Shown: in pieces, positions 1 to 12,473 of the stretch
How the letters are laid out: every line of letters starts with the position of its first letter
How positions within the stretch are numbered: position 1 is the stretch's first letter
The notes under the pieces: generated by a model
What the model was told of the DNA's origin: nothing
Seen by the model: the letters and a program-made list of their open reading frames with translations, nothing else
Databases searched by the model: none
NCBI RefSeq assembly: GCF_021869535.1
Contig: NW_026262701.1
Span: 45,945,278-46,009,277, forward strand
Origin: Mytilus californianus
Lineage: Eukaryota; Mollusca; Bivalvia; Mytilida; Mytilidae
Direction of reading: 5' to 3'
DNA length: 64,000 bases
Made by a program: the position numbers and the translations under genes

Positions 1-1610
1 CGGGATAAATAAAGTTGACCTTAGATTGATATGGCCAATGATTTTGATGTATATTTCAGGTCATATAGCTCTTCAACTGTTTCGGTTCTTATACATCATT
101 GGCTTTCAAATATTCGGCTTTGAGCGTCCCTGCGCTTCGGACGCAAGACATTTATAAAGTGTTGTTTTTAAGTTTTGTAAGTGCTCCACCATTTCCCAAC
201 GTTAAAGAAGGGTTTAACATTACAATATAACACTAAAAATTATAGTGGTAGTAAAACAAAAGCATCAAACAATAATATATCACCAGGAAAATAGAAATTG
301 CTTGAATAGTATCTTTGGTAGTTTTATCACTAAAAACGGAATGGTAACGACACTAGTTATAGTTACACCAAGATTCATTGAAAGACAATTTCATTTAATT
401 CGAAAATCACGGTGTTTGCCAAGATATTACGGCAGTGTTTGACACAGAGAAGATACATCATAACTGTAAATGGGAACATCTTGCTACACATGAAAGCCGC
501 TTAACCAAGACGTCCAAAGATTTTGTACAGTTAAAACTGCTATTCAAATAAGCTTGGGCATATTAATGACGTCAAGACAAGCATCATTATCATTTATATT
601 GTCGGTAAACTTGAGGTAAAAAAAAGGGACAATACTCCAAGTGAACAATCAAATTATCAAAATCATAGGTCGAAGAAAACAGACCACTCACTGCAAAACA
701 CCAAACATGCTACAGAAACCTTAATAGTGAGCAACGCATTCCCCTCCATAAATCGAAAACTCATGTGCATCCAAAGGGGTAGGCAGGTTTTGTCCTACAA
801 GTGACTTCGGTCGTATGCATTAGACGTTTAACGGGTGTTGAAACATGAGGCAAATGAAGTAGTAACAGTTTACCAGAAAGAAGTCTGAGAGGCAACAATA
901 AATAAGATTGATTTGTATTGGTTGCTTATTGTTGATGGCAGTACGGTGACCTGTAATTGTTAACATTCTTGTACTTTGATAGTCGTCTCAGTGGCAAGCA
1001 TATCACATTTCCTTATTTTTATTTCAATCGCCAATTACAAATGGATGATACATTAACATGATTAAGTAAAGTTTAACTAATGTCGCTTGTCCGGACAATG
1101 TTAATATTTAGAATAGTGTTTCTTAACGGCCGTAAGATCACAAATTATACGAACTGAAATATGTGTTGTTGACCATGTACTGGATGCAGATGCAAAATGA
1201 AATTTGTAAATTATCTGGTAAATTAGGAGGCACATTGTGGTAGCAGTTCTGTCTTTTTTTTAAACTTGTGTTCATCTAAGATCATTTCTTCGGTAGAAAT
1301 TGTTGGTATGAACGCATCTCCATTTTGCGAATTTCAGTATAGTACAATAGTATTTACGTAAAAAACGTATTACCGTTAAACACGTACAGGATATCAAACT
1401 TGTCAAGATGAATTTTTTTCTATATATATTGATGATATTTTTACAAATAATTAATCTTTACTAATGAAATTCATTTTATCCGCCAAATATATGCACATTG
1501 AAAAAATGAATCAGACATTTAACCATTCTAATTCTCCGCAAGCTCGTGCAATAAAAATTTTCTCAGGACAATACTCAATATTCATTGTTGTTTTTAGTTG
1601 TACTACTTTC
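1..1610. repeat. Segmental-duplication unit, non-coding part, copy 1
   Basis: This stretch has no convincing gene. It aligns by eye, base for base over long stretches, with 6770-6995 continued at 13633-14905, and more loosely with about 21250-22260. Shared marks include the palindrome TGACGTCA at 567-574 (also 13992-13999) and the phrase around 1563-1600 that recurs near 14850-14890. At about 725-800 lie worn remains of the Penelope 3'-end repeat described below. They occur at the same place in all three copies, so that insertion predates the duplications. Bases about 100-170 resemble another dispersed repeat ('GAGCGTnCCTGATGAAGG' type). Confidence 0.7.
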
Positions 1611-1650
1611 CTTTCTTTACATTTTTTTTTGTCACGAATGCATATATATA

Positions 1651-1695
1651 TATAAAGAAGATGTGGTAGAATTGCCAATGAGACAACTCTCCACA
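1651..1695 (-). repeat. End fragment of dispersed repeat family 1
   Basis: This is a short piece of the dispersed repeat best seen at 62325-62630, in reverse orientation. It contains the phrase AGATGTGGTAGAATTGCCAA and then ATGAGACAACTCTCCAC. It abuts the broken end of the receptor at 1697 exactly, so its arrival or a rearrangement at it probably removed the receptor's TM6-TM7 half. Confidence 0.6.
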
Positions 1696-1696
1696 T

Positions 1697-2371
1697 TTTT
1701 CTGTACTTTCAAGCTACGAAACGCCTTTTTAAGAATTTTGCCAAAAATGATGATTAGTGATATTATTATGAAAAAGACGACAATTCCAGCTCCAATCGAG
1801 TATAAAGTCCTCATGAAAACATGGCCTTTTTTCAATTTTCCACATCTCATGCCCAGGATACCATACTTAGTGCCATGGTATGGAATGGCACCATACACAA
1901 ACGGTAACGGTTAAGCGAGCAGCAATGAAATGATAATTGCCAGCAACAATGCAGTTTTTTCATCGATATCCACATGGGTTGTTTATGAGGCATGCATACT
2001 TTCATGTATCTCTGAATAGCAATGATAAATAATATAAAAATCGAGTTATTAGTAGTATTTCCAACAAAAGACAAGAGTGTCTTACATAGAATGATGCTTG
2101 AAAACGTCTTCTGATTGAAACACTGAAATGTATATTGCATTCCAACATATATTGTTGCTATCATGTCAAAGAATGCTAAAACAGGTATGAAATATCTTTC
2201 ATCTAATGGTTTTTTCATCTGAAACGCATCAACCAACAACACAAAGACGTTTCCGAATATACCAAGAGTAAGATAAACGGAAAGTATGACAATGTTTGGC
2301 ATAAGGCTGTTTGTTATTTCGTCGTTCCATTCAGATAAAGTAATATTATTGCGATTAGCGATAATATTCAT
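1697..2371 (-). pseudogene. Class A GPCR pseudogene (TM1-TM5 only)
   Basis: The start codon at 2371 opens a reading frame like the intact receptor at 18945-20135: an N-terminal NNIT glycosylation site, TM1 with the GN pair, TM2 with the conserved Asp, the TM3 Cys, and QRY in place of DRY. At about 1952-1957 one base is missing from a run of A (KRTA becomes KKLH), which shifts the frame. In the restored frame a Leu codon has become TAA just before TM5. The TM5 region with the MRCG loop cysteine can still be read down to about 1700. There homology stops at a dispersed-repeat fragment and TM6-TM7 are absent. No functional product is expected. The base changes and lesions are seen directly; the cause of the truncation is inferred. 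Confidence 0.9.
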
Positions 2372-2559
2372 ATTCGTCCCTTAGCTTCTACTTGACACTC
2401 CAAGCACTTTAAAAATAAAACAAAGAAAGGCATTTATTGTAGTCATTATTTCCTTATTTATAAAAAAGACGAGTAACGTTTTTTTTTTCAAATCCGGATG
2501 TGTTTTCCTTCTTAAAAAAAGGCAATCTATCAAAATGTCCTTATTATATAATTATTTTT

Positions 2560-3060
2560 TACAGACAGGTGAACTATTTCAATAAAAGAACTTAAATAAA
2601 ATCCAATATACCATTATGAAACATAATTAACACAATCAATAACTATAGTCCATGCGCCTTTAATATTTGGAAACCACCTCCCTTGATTTAAATAAAGCAC
2701 ATAATGATAATGAATCATACGGTTGCATTTGATGAGCCCTTTGAATTCAATAGAGCGAACACATACACATAAAGTGACAAGATATCAGCTTATGGATAAA
2801 AAGTGAATGTGTGAATATTTCAATGAAACAGCAACTCAACAATACTAAAAACCAACAGACATCTAGAGGTCAGAAAACGTTTAGACCACAAAAGAACGTC
2901 CTAACTTGCATTGATCTGGACGTTTTGCTGTGTTTTTCGCATCCCTTTACAAAACCTTTTATGTCGAAATATGTGGTCACCATTTTCTTGATAAAAGCTT
3001 TTATTGTTTTGTATTTCTTATTTTTTAAGTTTTTCGTTAATATTCAGTAGTTATTTCTTT
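2560..3060. repeat. Upstream part of the GPCR unit, copy 1
   Basis: There is no gene here. The sequence is homologous to 20330-20830, 25220-25610, 3590-4140 and 27380-27900. Shared phrases include ACAGGTGAACTATT, a run near TGAATCATACGGTTG, and a stretch around 2815-2890 (CAATGAAACAGCAACTCAAC and following) that looks like an older dispersed repeat caught in every copy. Any receptor promoter would lie in or near 2372-2700, but I see no decisive promoter element. Confidence 0.65.
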
Positions 3061-3229
3061 GACCATGTCCTTATTTTTGATAGAACAAACTAGTACATAA
3101 GTTCAAATCTCACACTGTAAATCTGCAAATATATATACTTTTCCTTAAAAAACCAGACACAATGTTTGAACAGCAACAGTGTACTCCATCATAAATAAGT
3201 TTATTTAGTAAAATGAAAGATTTAAGGAC

Positions 3230-3391
3230 AATTACTAAACATACGAAACACTGAAATAAATGTGTTGTCGCCATCATGTATAACAAAGAAGACGTTTCCA
3301 TATATGCCAAGAATGAGATAAACGGAAAGTATGATTATGTTTGGCATAAGGCTGTTTTTGATTTCGATCGTTCTTTAGTGTTAAAATTCAT
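3230..3391 (-). pseudogene. GPCR relic, TM1 and a scrap of TM2
   Basis: From an ATG at 3391 the complement reads into a TM1-like segment. The DNA at 3290-3355 matches the TM1 coding DNA of the receptor at 1697-2371 closely (ACGTTTCCATATATGCCAAG, then AGATAAACGGAAAGTATGA). After that comes only a scrap of TM2 to loop (the MATTHLFQCF stretch), so an internal deletion has occurred. It is a dead fragment. The same fragment, with the same start context, recurs at about 25600-25666. Confidence 0.75.
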
Positions 3392-3589
3392 ATATATCTC
3401 TTTTGCCTAACATCCAAACACTTGAAATAACAAAAATTATAACGAAAATTTAATGTATTAACTATTTCCCATTTCCATGAAATCAATGGAAACAGTTTTA
3501 TTCATACCGCAATATTCGGGAAGATATTTTTCGTCATTTAAACATGCAATATGAAAAGATGTCCTTGTGTTTTTATTTTCTACATACAG

Positions 3590-4560
3590 GTGAACTATTA
3601 TAATCAAAGAATAGAAATAAATAGTTGAATGACATTATGAAACTGAAAAAGTTAAGAACTAGATGAGGCACCAGTGATATATGGAAACCTTATTTGAGTA
3701 TAAAAAACTACATCCACAACCACACACCAACACATCAACATATTGTATTCGAAGATATTGACTTGCATATCATGGTAGTGAATCATACGGTTGAATATGA
3801 TTGAGTACTTCTTATTAAGAGCGTATATCGCCACAAACAACAGGACAAACACACATTTATACCTTTTTCTATGATTAAAATGAGATATGGGGTATTCTTA
3901 AATGAGACAACAACGAAGCGACAATTAAAACAACAAAAAAGCATCTAAAGATCAGAAATCGTTCAGACCACAAAAGGACATCATAGCTTGATATGGACGT
4001 TTTTATTTTTTTTCAACAACCTTTGACAAAAGCCCTTGAGGTTGAAAGATTGCGTCACCATTTTCACCCTATAAGCATTTATTAATTTGTGTTATTTAGT
4101 TTTTAAGTATTTTTCTTTTTTTTTATTTAGTTGATCTTTTTACTATTTCTTAATAGTTGTAACTCTAACGTCAAAATAGGTAACATCTATATTATAAACA
4201 GTACACAAATACACGATCTTGTGGGATGACTATAACAAACTAGTACACAATTTGAAAGAAGTAAATCAGAACAATTTTTTTTTGTTTGACAGTAAAGCTG
4301 AGTGAGGATTGGTATGGCGGGTGATGCATGCATAGCAAGAGATGATTGCTATCTCAATCCTTTTGGAGTGTATGCGTTTCCCACAGTTTTTGTTTTTTCA
4401 CCTTGGCCTTGATTTGTATTTTCTTAATGGATTTATGAAATTGGCACATTGATATACTACTGCGGCCTCTTATTTAGTCCTAAAACTATATATCAGCAAA
4501 AAGCTATGCATTTAACAGGAACAGGCAAAAAAACGTTTGAACAAAAACAGTATCATCGAG
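3590..4560. repeat. Upstream part of the GPCR unit, second copy
   Basis: Gene-free. Bases 3590-4140 repeat the upstream unit seen at 2560-3060. Bases 4170-4560 match 27960-28340 and, more weakly, 20830-20930 and 30730-30960 (shared phrases GATGCATGCATAGCA and CGATTCCCTCAGTTTTTGTT or close variants). The colinearity of 2560-4560 with 25220-28340 is good evidence for duplication of one block of roughly 3 kb. Confidence 0.65.
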
Positions 4561-4629
4561 AGAGAAAACAAAAATCCCGTGGGAACCTGATATTTATATT
4601 ACCATCAGTGGTATCGACCTAGTGGTAGT

Positions 4630-4960
4630 TTAGATAAAAAATGGAAAAGATAATAAACCGTTCGGCCTTCAACAATAAAAAAAACCATACTGTATAGTCG
4701 GCTATGAAGGGTCCCGACATGAAAAATATGAAACAATTCAATTGAGACTAACGACCTTATCAAAATTGGTACAGCATATATGTTCCAATGTTAAGTAAAA
4801 TACGAAGCGCTTTTCTGGTTTTACCTTCATCAGGATCAGTCACACCCAAAATATCAAAAAACCCAAGGATGTATAAATACCTTAACATATGTATAGTTAT
4901 ATGGTCAAAATGGCATAAAAGTATGACCGAAGTATGACCGAAGTGTTATTATGTGACGGA
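4630..4960 (-). repeat. Two dispersed-repeat fragments
   Basis: Bases about 4650-4770 are a reversed piece of dispersed family 1 (CGGCCTTCAACAATAA, then TATAGTCGGCTATGAAGGG). Bases about 4800-4860 are a reversed piece of the 'CCTGATGAAGGTAAA' repeat that also appears at 6895-6950 and 37255-37325. A short tandem doubling of AGTATGACCGA occurs at 4921-4943. Confidence 0.6.
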
Positions 4961-4989
4961 ACCTTGGTTAAATATTAAAATTTGACTAG

Positions 4990-5880
4990 ATCCTACATGT
5001 TCTTAGATAGGCTATATTGATTCACAACTTCTTTAGAAGTGAAGAATATCAAGGCTAGACGAACGGACGCTTTTGCATCATATAAGGACATGTCTGCATT
5101 CAATATCTATTCTTGGTTTGTTATGTTGTTTGTGTTTTGTCCCATCGACATTTATTTGACATTTCTTTTTATTCATACCCAAGACACAATGCAACTGCCA
5201 AAGTGGTTTCCTGTTCTACTCAGGAGAGGATCAAAGGATATGGGATTAAAATTGTCCTTTCAATGTGTAAATTAGGTAGCCATTAGTAGTAAGCTCAACA
5301 CATTGGTTTGTTAAGAGTCCGCCTCGTTTCTTGGCACGAAGGCATAGGTCAATTTAATTTTGTGCTATTTAAGACTAATAGTTGGAGGTAATTTTTCTCT
5401 CAGGGCATTTCAAATATCCAATTTCTTCTGATAAAATTAAATTAAATAATAACTATTTTATTTTTGAAACTATTCAGCAAATATTAATGTAGCTATATAC
5501 AAACATTATGACCTCTCCTTATTAACAGTGGAGAAACGGAACTATACGGTTTAATTATATTTTTGTTAATTGGGGGTTTATCATTCGGCGCAACTGCACT
5601 TCCTTCAATAACAAGTTGCTAAAAGTAAAGCTTTGATTTAAAATATATTAATATATTAAGTGTCTGCTTCAAGAAATGCAAAAGAAATAAATCAAGATGA
5701 CTTATCATGCTTATTGTACATATAAATGAAATGAATAATGAAAATTCTACATGCATAAATAAATTTCCATAGAGGTTATGATATTCATTTTACCCGAGAG
5801 AATTTTAATAAAATCATTTGTAAAATACTGGAAAATTAAATTGACTGTAAAATCCTTTACGTATCAACACTGTGTTATAA
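4990..5880. other. No gene recognised
   Basis: This is AT-rich sequence. Short open frames exist but none has a domain, a biased composition or a paralogue in the window that would support it as a gene. I see nothing further. Confidence 0.5.
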
Positions 5881-6314
5881 TGGACATGTGATATGTTTCA
5901 TGGATGAACTGTGTTGAATACAGCTTACTTGATATTTCATGATATCTATGTTAATCTGAATATAGTAATAGATTAACAAATCAAAGCTCTACATACAACA
6001 ACTTATTATTGGAGGAAGTCCAAGTGACAAACTCCCATTTAGGAAATCTTACTTTTCTTTCTATTAAGGTGTAAAAATACCTTAAGTCTGAGTCAGATTT
6101 ACCCTTAACCATCCATACGTTCGTATTTGTTTTACTATTATTCCAAATTTTCATCTCTCTCTCTGGTAAGTTACCAACGACAGTTCACCACTGAAGCTTT
6201 TTATATCACTAGAGCATTTACTTTTTTTACACCAATATTGTACGTTGAATCAAATCGTGTGGGAGTCCTGAATTGATGATACAATTGCTATTTACATATT
6301 TGACACATTTGATA
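5880..6314. repeat. Receptor 3' flank, copy 2
   Basis: This flank is homologous to the 3' flanks of the receptors at 18945-20135 (about 18340-18944) and 23854-25048 (about 23040-23498). Example: the CAACTTATTATTGGAGG phrase at 6000 against CAACTTGTTATTGGAG at 18400 and CAACTTGCTATTGGAG at 23049. It shows that the stub next to it descends from a full receptor unit. Confidence 0.6.
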
Positions 6315-6600
6315 TCACAGTTGAATTCCTCTACTGCAAATACACGGCCTAATGAACAGACGTTTCAATAATAATGCTGCAGCTTGGCGAAACTCGATGT
6401 AAAAAAAGCGTAAACTGCAGGGTTAACTTTATTATGGAGAATGAAGATATGGTATAGGAAGGTCATACCAGGTCTTTGCGAAGCTGATAGTTTTTCCCAA
6501 AAATCTTCGTAGATTCCTTCAAAGAACATTAATGTCAACCTCAAATAAATAAAGGCAACAGTAGTATACCGCTGTTCGAAACTCATAAATCGATACAATG
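6315..6600 (-). pseudogene. Class A GPCR 3' stub (TM6-TM7)
   Basis: The complement encodes the loop before TM7 (EGIYEDFWEKLSASQRPG), then TM7 with an NPAVY version of the NPxxY motif. One base is missing just after this compared with the intact gene: TTTATGGACATT has become TTTTTTACATCG. In the shifted frame the C-terminal tail LLLKRLFIRPCICSRGIQL and a stop can be read down to about 6315. TM1-TM5 are absent. It cannot be the missing half of the pseudogene at 1697-2371 as one gene, because on the minus strand it lies upstream of that half. Confidence 0.85.
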
Positions 6601-6769
6601 TTTAAAATGTAAGATACTAAAGGCAATAAACAGACAAGATTTGAAACAAAAAGGAAAAGACCGGATTTATGCTAAAATAATAAACGAAAAGCGATTAAAA
6701 CAATTAGCAACAAAAGGAAAACAATGAGATGCAGATTCATGGCTGTAGACATTTAAATAAAGAATTTGG

Positions 6770-6995
6770 CAGGGTAAAACAAAGTTGACCTTACATGGAT
6801 TTGGCAATTTATTTTTTTATGTATATTTCCGGTCATATAGCTATTCAACTGTTTCGGTTCTTATACCTCCTTGGCTTTCAAATATTCGGCTTTTGAGCTT
6901 TTCATGATGAAGGTAAATCATAACAAGCAATTTGGACGCATGACATTTATAAAGTGTTGTTTTAATTTTTGTATGTAAACGTAGGAGACATGCGC
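6770..6995. repeat. Segmental-duplication unit copy 2, left part
   Basis: This matches 1-200 (AAAGTTGACCTTA, then CTGTTTCGGTTCTTATAC). The match breaks off near 6995 and resumes at 13633 against base 215 of copy 1. The material in between (a LINE and its passengers) was therefore inserted into an existing duplicate. Confidence 0.7.
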
Positions 6996-7459
6996 AACTG
7001 ACTGAATGTGTTTGTAGTCGTCTCTTAGAAAAACTCCATTTGTGGTGTTGAATTCTTTATGAAAATCAAAAGTGACTGTCACATTATATGTTTAGAAGTA
7101 CAAGAAACAAAAAGTGTTACTAAATTGGTATTGTACATGTACATGTAAGAATAAAACATACTTTTTTTAAAAAAGTTTTTTTGGACTCCGGAATATGTAA
7201 ACAAAAGATGGCCGACAAAACAACTCATGATTTAATCACATTAATAACTCCAAATTCATAAAAAAACGCGAGGAACCGTTTAGCCCAAATCAAATCCTGG
7301 TAATATATTGCAAACAGAAAAACAAGCAAAATTTAGAACTGTTTCTCCATCAGTATCACAGAGCAATGCATCCCCTCTCCATTGGCAGAAGAAGGAGACT
7401 CGCATTGACTATCTGACATTTCGGACTTAGTAGTCTCTATCTTTACCTCTGAGAGTGTC

Positions 7460-8275
7460 GTGGAATCCATAGCTCCAAAATTATATGATGCTATGGAAAA
7501 AAGTTTGTTACCAACAATCAAAGAAATGATTAGAGACATGTTGTCTGAAGTGACCAAGAAGCTACATGATACTATTGAGGCTCAAAAAAGTATTATAGAA
7601 CAACAGCAAAAGTTATTGAACAATCTAACCGTAACTTTGAAGAACAAAATAAAACAAACAAGGATCAAGGGTGTAAACTAGGTAAACTTGAAGATCGGGT
7701 GAACACATTAGAAAAAAGAATTGAAGAACAAGAACAATCCTCTAGAAGGACATCTCTGAGGTTCCATAATGTTCCTATCCCTCTCAAGTCTGATGGTACA
7801 CTGAAAAGGCTAGTTGATACAGATAATGTTATTGTGAATATCTGCAACAGTACTCTTGGTTTAAAACTCAACATGTAAGATATAGGAAGATCTCATACTA
7901 TAGGTGAAGTGAAAGAAGTCTATCAAATTGCACAGGGTAAATTTGGCAAATTCCAGGTAATTGTTAGGTTTCTGTCCTACAGAATAAGACATAGTGTGTA
8001 CAGCAATCAGGAAAAAACTAAAAGGTAATAAGAACAATATATTCATAACTGAAAATCTTACACAGTATCGAATAGGCATCATAAAAAAACTATCAGAACT
8101 TAAAGAAGACATGAGAATTATGTCTTACTGGACCCTTGATGGCAGAATTTTTCTAAAAGTATGTGAAACAGGAAACAAGATTCTTATTACATCAATGGAC
8201 GATATTTATGAGCTCCCAGTCTACTTTTCAGATGATGAGAGACTTGATGAAAATCCAAATAATAGTGACAGTTAA
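7460..8275 (+). pseudogene. LINE ORF1 relic
   Basis: Three frames must be read in turn. At 7460-7681 there is a coiled-coil start (SIIEQQQKLLNN region). After a shift near 7670 comes a heptad-rich stretch (LEDRVNTLEKRIEEQEQ) followed by SSRRTSLRFHNVPI, which resembles the start of the RNA-binding domain of LINE ORF1 proteins. A stop occurs at about 7876, with readable sequence after it. After another shift near 7994 the C-terminal domain follows (NIFITENLTQYR, then SYWTLDGRIFLKV). This order fits ORF1 nucleic-acid chaperones of LINEs. Function is inferred from family layout only. Confidence 0.65.
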
Positions 8276-9483
8276 AAAGTCCAGAACTGATAGACAAATT
8301 ATTGAACTTAATATTCATTAACAATATACCTAAATACATATATCTTTCTTGCCTCTGATATATTTAACTAACCATGTTTGGTACAAATTTTATAACTTAT
8401 GCAAATACGCAACTATATATTAGGAAAAATCCAACAACTGAAATCTGTTTAAGATTTACACACCAAAACAGTTATTTGTTATAATTGGGCTATGTAAAAT
8501 AATTGTATATTATACTTATCATTTTTGTTTTCTTTCCAGTTTATTTCATTTTCTGATTCAAACACATCATTATTCATTTACAAAATCAATAAAGTTCTAC
8601 CTTTTGACCGTAACATTTTAATAGTTTACCTTTATCAATCATGTCGAGCACACCGATAACTAAAGATTTATCAATTAGTGACTAGGTCACTCAGTATATT
8701 GACGAATAAATATTTTGGTGTCTGTTACTAATTTAATGATTAAAAACAAGTAATAATAATAATAAATATATATACATATAAAAATGTACTTTTTTCAATG
8801 TTTTTGTTTCGCAATATTAGCTTCTATTTTTACACACAATAATAAGCAAATATGGGTATATTCTTCTGAACTGTTTATTTTAATATACGGAGTTTTTTGC
8901 TTGTTTTGTTTGCTTGTTTTCCTTTTCCTTTTTTCCCCTCTCTGTCAAGAAATGTCAATGTCTTACTGACATGAACGTATTTGCTGTGAGTCTTGAATTT
9001 GTATATACATACCTTATGTTTTTGTTGTTTTTATTTCATTCCGAATTTACACTAAACAGTCCTCGTCACAAAACATGCTTTATCGGTTTTAAATTTTGAT
9101 AAAAATTTTCAAAAGGTCAAGAAAAAACTAGATTGCTGCTGCCAATTTATTTACTTGTATGAACAAAATAACATAATGGGATGTGAACTAATTGCATGGC
9201 AAGCAGCAATCGGTACATTTTATACTAAGACTTCTAAAGGTAAACATACTTACCTTTTCAACTTGAAAGATGACTACGACAGTTATACAGATATTATTTA
9301 TGTATGGCTTTGTACTTCTATATTGACGGTGATCTTAGCACTGCTTCAAAGTTCAGACCCGAAGTAAAATATTGCTTTGGTATTGATTGTTATATATTTT
9401 TTGCTGATTGAATGTAACTCGGACTCGGTCCAGTCAGAGAAAACGAGTCGAGTACACTTTTAATCCCAAATCACACTGATAAT
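8276..9483. other. Spacer between LINE ORF1 and ORF2 relics, no domain seen
   Basis: AT-rich sequence with short open frames that show no recognisable domain. It could be the LINE's own spacer or a younger insertion, and I cannot decide between them from the sequence. Confidence 0.4.
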
Positions 9484-10041
9484 ATGAATAAAAATTGTAT
9501 TTTGATTGCCAACTTAAATATTCGTAGTATAAGAACCAAAATAGAATTCCTAGAAAACTTTTCAGAAGATTTTGATATTTTCGCAGTAAACGAATCGCAT
9601 TTAGATGACTCTGTAGAAAGTAAAAATATTCAATTGTCAACATTTCACTCGCCGTTAAGGAAGGATCGATCTAATTTTGGAGGGGGGATTTTGATTTATT
9701 CAAAAACTGATACAATATGCACAAGAAGAAATGATCTTGAAAATAACATCGACGAAATATTATGGGCCAAAATTAGTTATAAAGGTAAAACGTTTCTTTT
9801 GTGCTGCACATATAGACCCGAATGGACAAGAATTGAGTATTGGGATCGTCTAAATAATGCTATCTCATGAGCATATGAAATAAATGAAAACGTTGTAATT
9901 TGTGGTGATTTGAACTGTGACCTATTGAATAATAACAACAATAGGTTAATTCAAACTATGAACTTATTCAATCTTACAAATGTCATTGAAAAGCCAACGC
10001 GAAGTAACAACCAAGGACATTCTGAGCTTGATCCTATTTTA

Positions 10042-10479
10042 GGAAGCTATTAAGCCAAGAGTTCCAAATGGTGAAGTTGAAATCATCCCTTCGTAAATTT
10101 TACGGACGCCATCACGAGTTGGTTGACCGTTATGAAATTACCGTTTCACAGATGATATCGGATATGTTCCTTATGTCGTAACTACAATACCCTTCCCTTT
10201 TCACGAATGTGACTTACCGAATTAGACTATTTACCGGATTTGTAATAACATAAGCAACACGACGGGTGCCACATGTGGAGCAGGATCTGCTCACCCTTCC
10301 GGAGCACCTGAGATCACCCCCAGTTTTTGGTGGGGTTCGTGTTGCTTAGTCTTTAGTTTTCTATGTTGTGTCATCTGTACTATTATTTGTCTGTTTGTCT
10401 TTTTTTTTGGCCATGGCGTTGTCAGTTTATTTTCGATCTATGAGTTTGACTGTCCCTCTGGTATCTTTCGTCCCTCTTC
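10042..10479 (+). mobile_element. 5'-truncated Penelope-like 3' end nested in the LINE
   Basis: The LINE frame breaks at 10041 (GATCCTATTTTA) and resumes at about 10480 (TTTAATAAGC), with TTTA at both edges. The insert begins with coding remains (VKLKSSLRKFYGRHHELVDR) of the same element seen at 29570-30690. It continues into the shared 3' end (CACGACGGGTGCCACATGTG and the following 300 bases). Similar 3' ends occur at 30470-30690, 36050-36368, 39783-40330, 54545-54745 and 61395-61740, several of them 5'-truncated. That is the usual signature of target-primed retrotransposition. Confidence 0.75.
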
Positions 10480-12473
10480 TTTAATAAGCAATACCATGGA
10501 AATTATTTTTTCAGACGTTTATCAAGTACCTAGAAATATAAGTGATCACGATATAACTGTTTCACTTTTGGAATGCTCCACCCCAACAGATATTACTGTT
10601 CGAACAAATGGTAGACCATGGTTTACAAATGAAATTAGAAAACATATCAGATTAAGAAACAGATTTCGAAAGAAAGCTCTAAAAACAAAGAGAGACATCG
10701 ATATCTTGAAATTCCGAAATCAACGTAATACAACTAATAATATGAAGAAATTTGCTAAGGAGCAATTTGAAAATAATTTAAACGATATAATCATCGAAAA
10801 CTCTGCAGATCCAAAAATGTACTGGAAAATTATGAGAATGCTCATAAAAAATAATAAAGGGTCAACTGATATACCGCCTCTGAAAAAATATAATCAAGAA
10901 GGTATTATTGATGAAATAATATATGACAACCTTGATAAATGCGAAATGCTGAATAACTATTTTTGTTCTGTTTCTCACCTAAACGATGAGCATGCTCAAC
11001 TCCCAGACTTCCCAACAAAAACATATAAAACACTTAATGATATTGAAATAAACGCAAACGAAATTTTAAATATCCTGACAATCTTAAATCCGAAGAAAGC
11101 GACTGGACCTGATTTGATTAGTCACAAGCTACTGATCAACTGTAATGAAGAAATAGCAGTGCCTTCATGTATTATTTTTAATTTTTCATTACATACAAGC
11201 ACTTATCCTACTCAATAGAAACTGGCTAATGTTATTCCAATCTTTAAAAATGAAGATCCTTCAATTCCCTCTAACTATCGTCCGATTTCACTTATCAGTT
11301 GTGTAGGTAAAGTCATGGAAAGGGTTGTTTATAAACGGGTTTATAATTTTATGGTTGAACATGGCCTTTACCAGTCTGGATTTTTGTCAAAATTTTCAAC
11401 TACACATCAACTCTAGGAAATTTATAATTCGATTTTAAATGCACTTGAAAATAAGGAAGATACTTGCTTTGTTTTTGTCGATTTTTCAAAAGCATTTGAT
11501 TCAGTATGGCATAAGGGCCTGCTTCTCAAATTAAAAGCCTATGGAATATCTGGTAATTTATTAAAATGGTTCTCCAGCTATCTAGAAAATGGAGAGCAGA
11601 AGGTTGTCAATAAAAACAGTGCGTCTTCTGTGGGTAAAGTGTCTGCAGGGGTTCCCCAGGGTTCAGTTTTAGGGCCTCTTTTATTTTTGATATACATAAA
11701 TGATATTAGCGTAAATTTAACGTCGCTCTGTAGATTATTTGCGGATGATACCTCCTATGGTTATTCTAGTAGAAATCCAGCCTAAATACAAGAACATATT
11801 TGAAATGATTTAACTCAACTAAATAACTGGTCAAAAACCTGGTTAATTTCTTTTAATCCAAAAAAGAACAGACATTTTATATTTCACAAACAAACAACGA
11901 CCAGATGACCTTTCATTTCGATTAAACAATCACGAAATTCCGATAGTATCTAATCACAAACACTTGGGCATAACTTTAAGTGAAGATTGTAAATGGAACG
12001 ATCATGTTCTAAAAACTTCTAAAAACATATCAAAACATCTAGGCGTACTAAGAAAATTAAAATATAAGCTCAATCGTTCAAATTTAGAAAAACTCTATTT
12101 AACTTATATAAGACCATTATTTGAGTATGGTTGCGAAGTATGGGATAATTGTGGTAATACTGAACTGTTGGAAAAACTTTAGCGTAAAGCTGGAAGAATT
12201 TTTACAGGCCTACCTTATTATTGCAACAGTGAAATTTTATATTCTGAAACGGGTTGGGAACCTTTGTCTGATAGAAGAAACCGAAGAAACTCCAGTTATT
12301 CTATAATATTTATAATGAACAAGCACCTCATTATTTACGAACACTAATACCACCTCCTGTATCAACTATTTCTTGATAAAATCTTCGAAACTAACCTCAT
12401 AGTACCTTTTTGTAGATTAGAACTATAAAAAAAAATATCATATTTTCCCAAAACTATAAGAGAATGGAAAAAA

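Noticed and set aside
1697..6600. TM1-TM5 at 1.7 kb and TM6-TM7 at 6.3 kb as two exons of one receptor
   Set aside because: On the minus strand the TM6-TM7 part would come first, and the first part also carries a frameshift and a stop.
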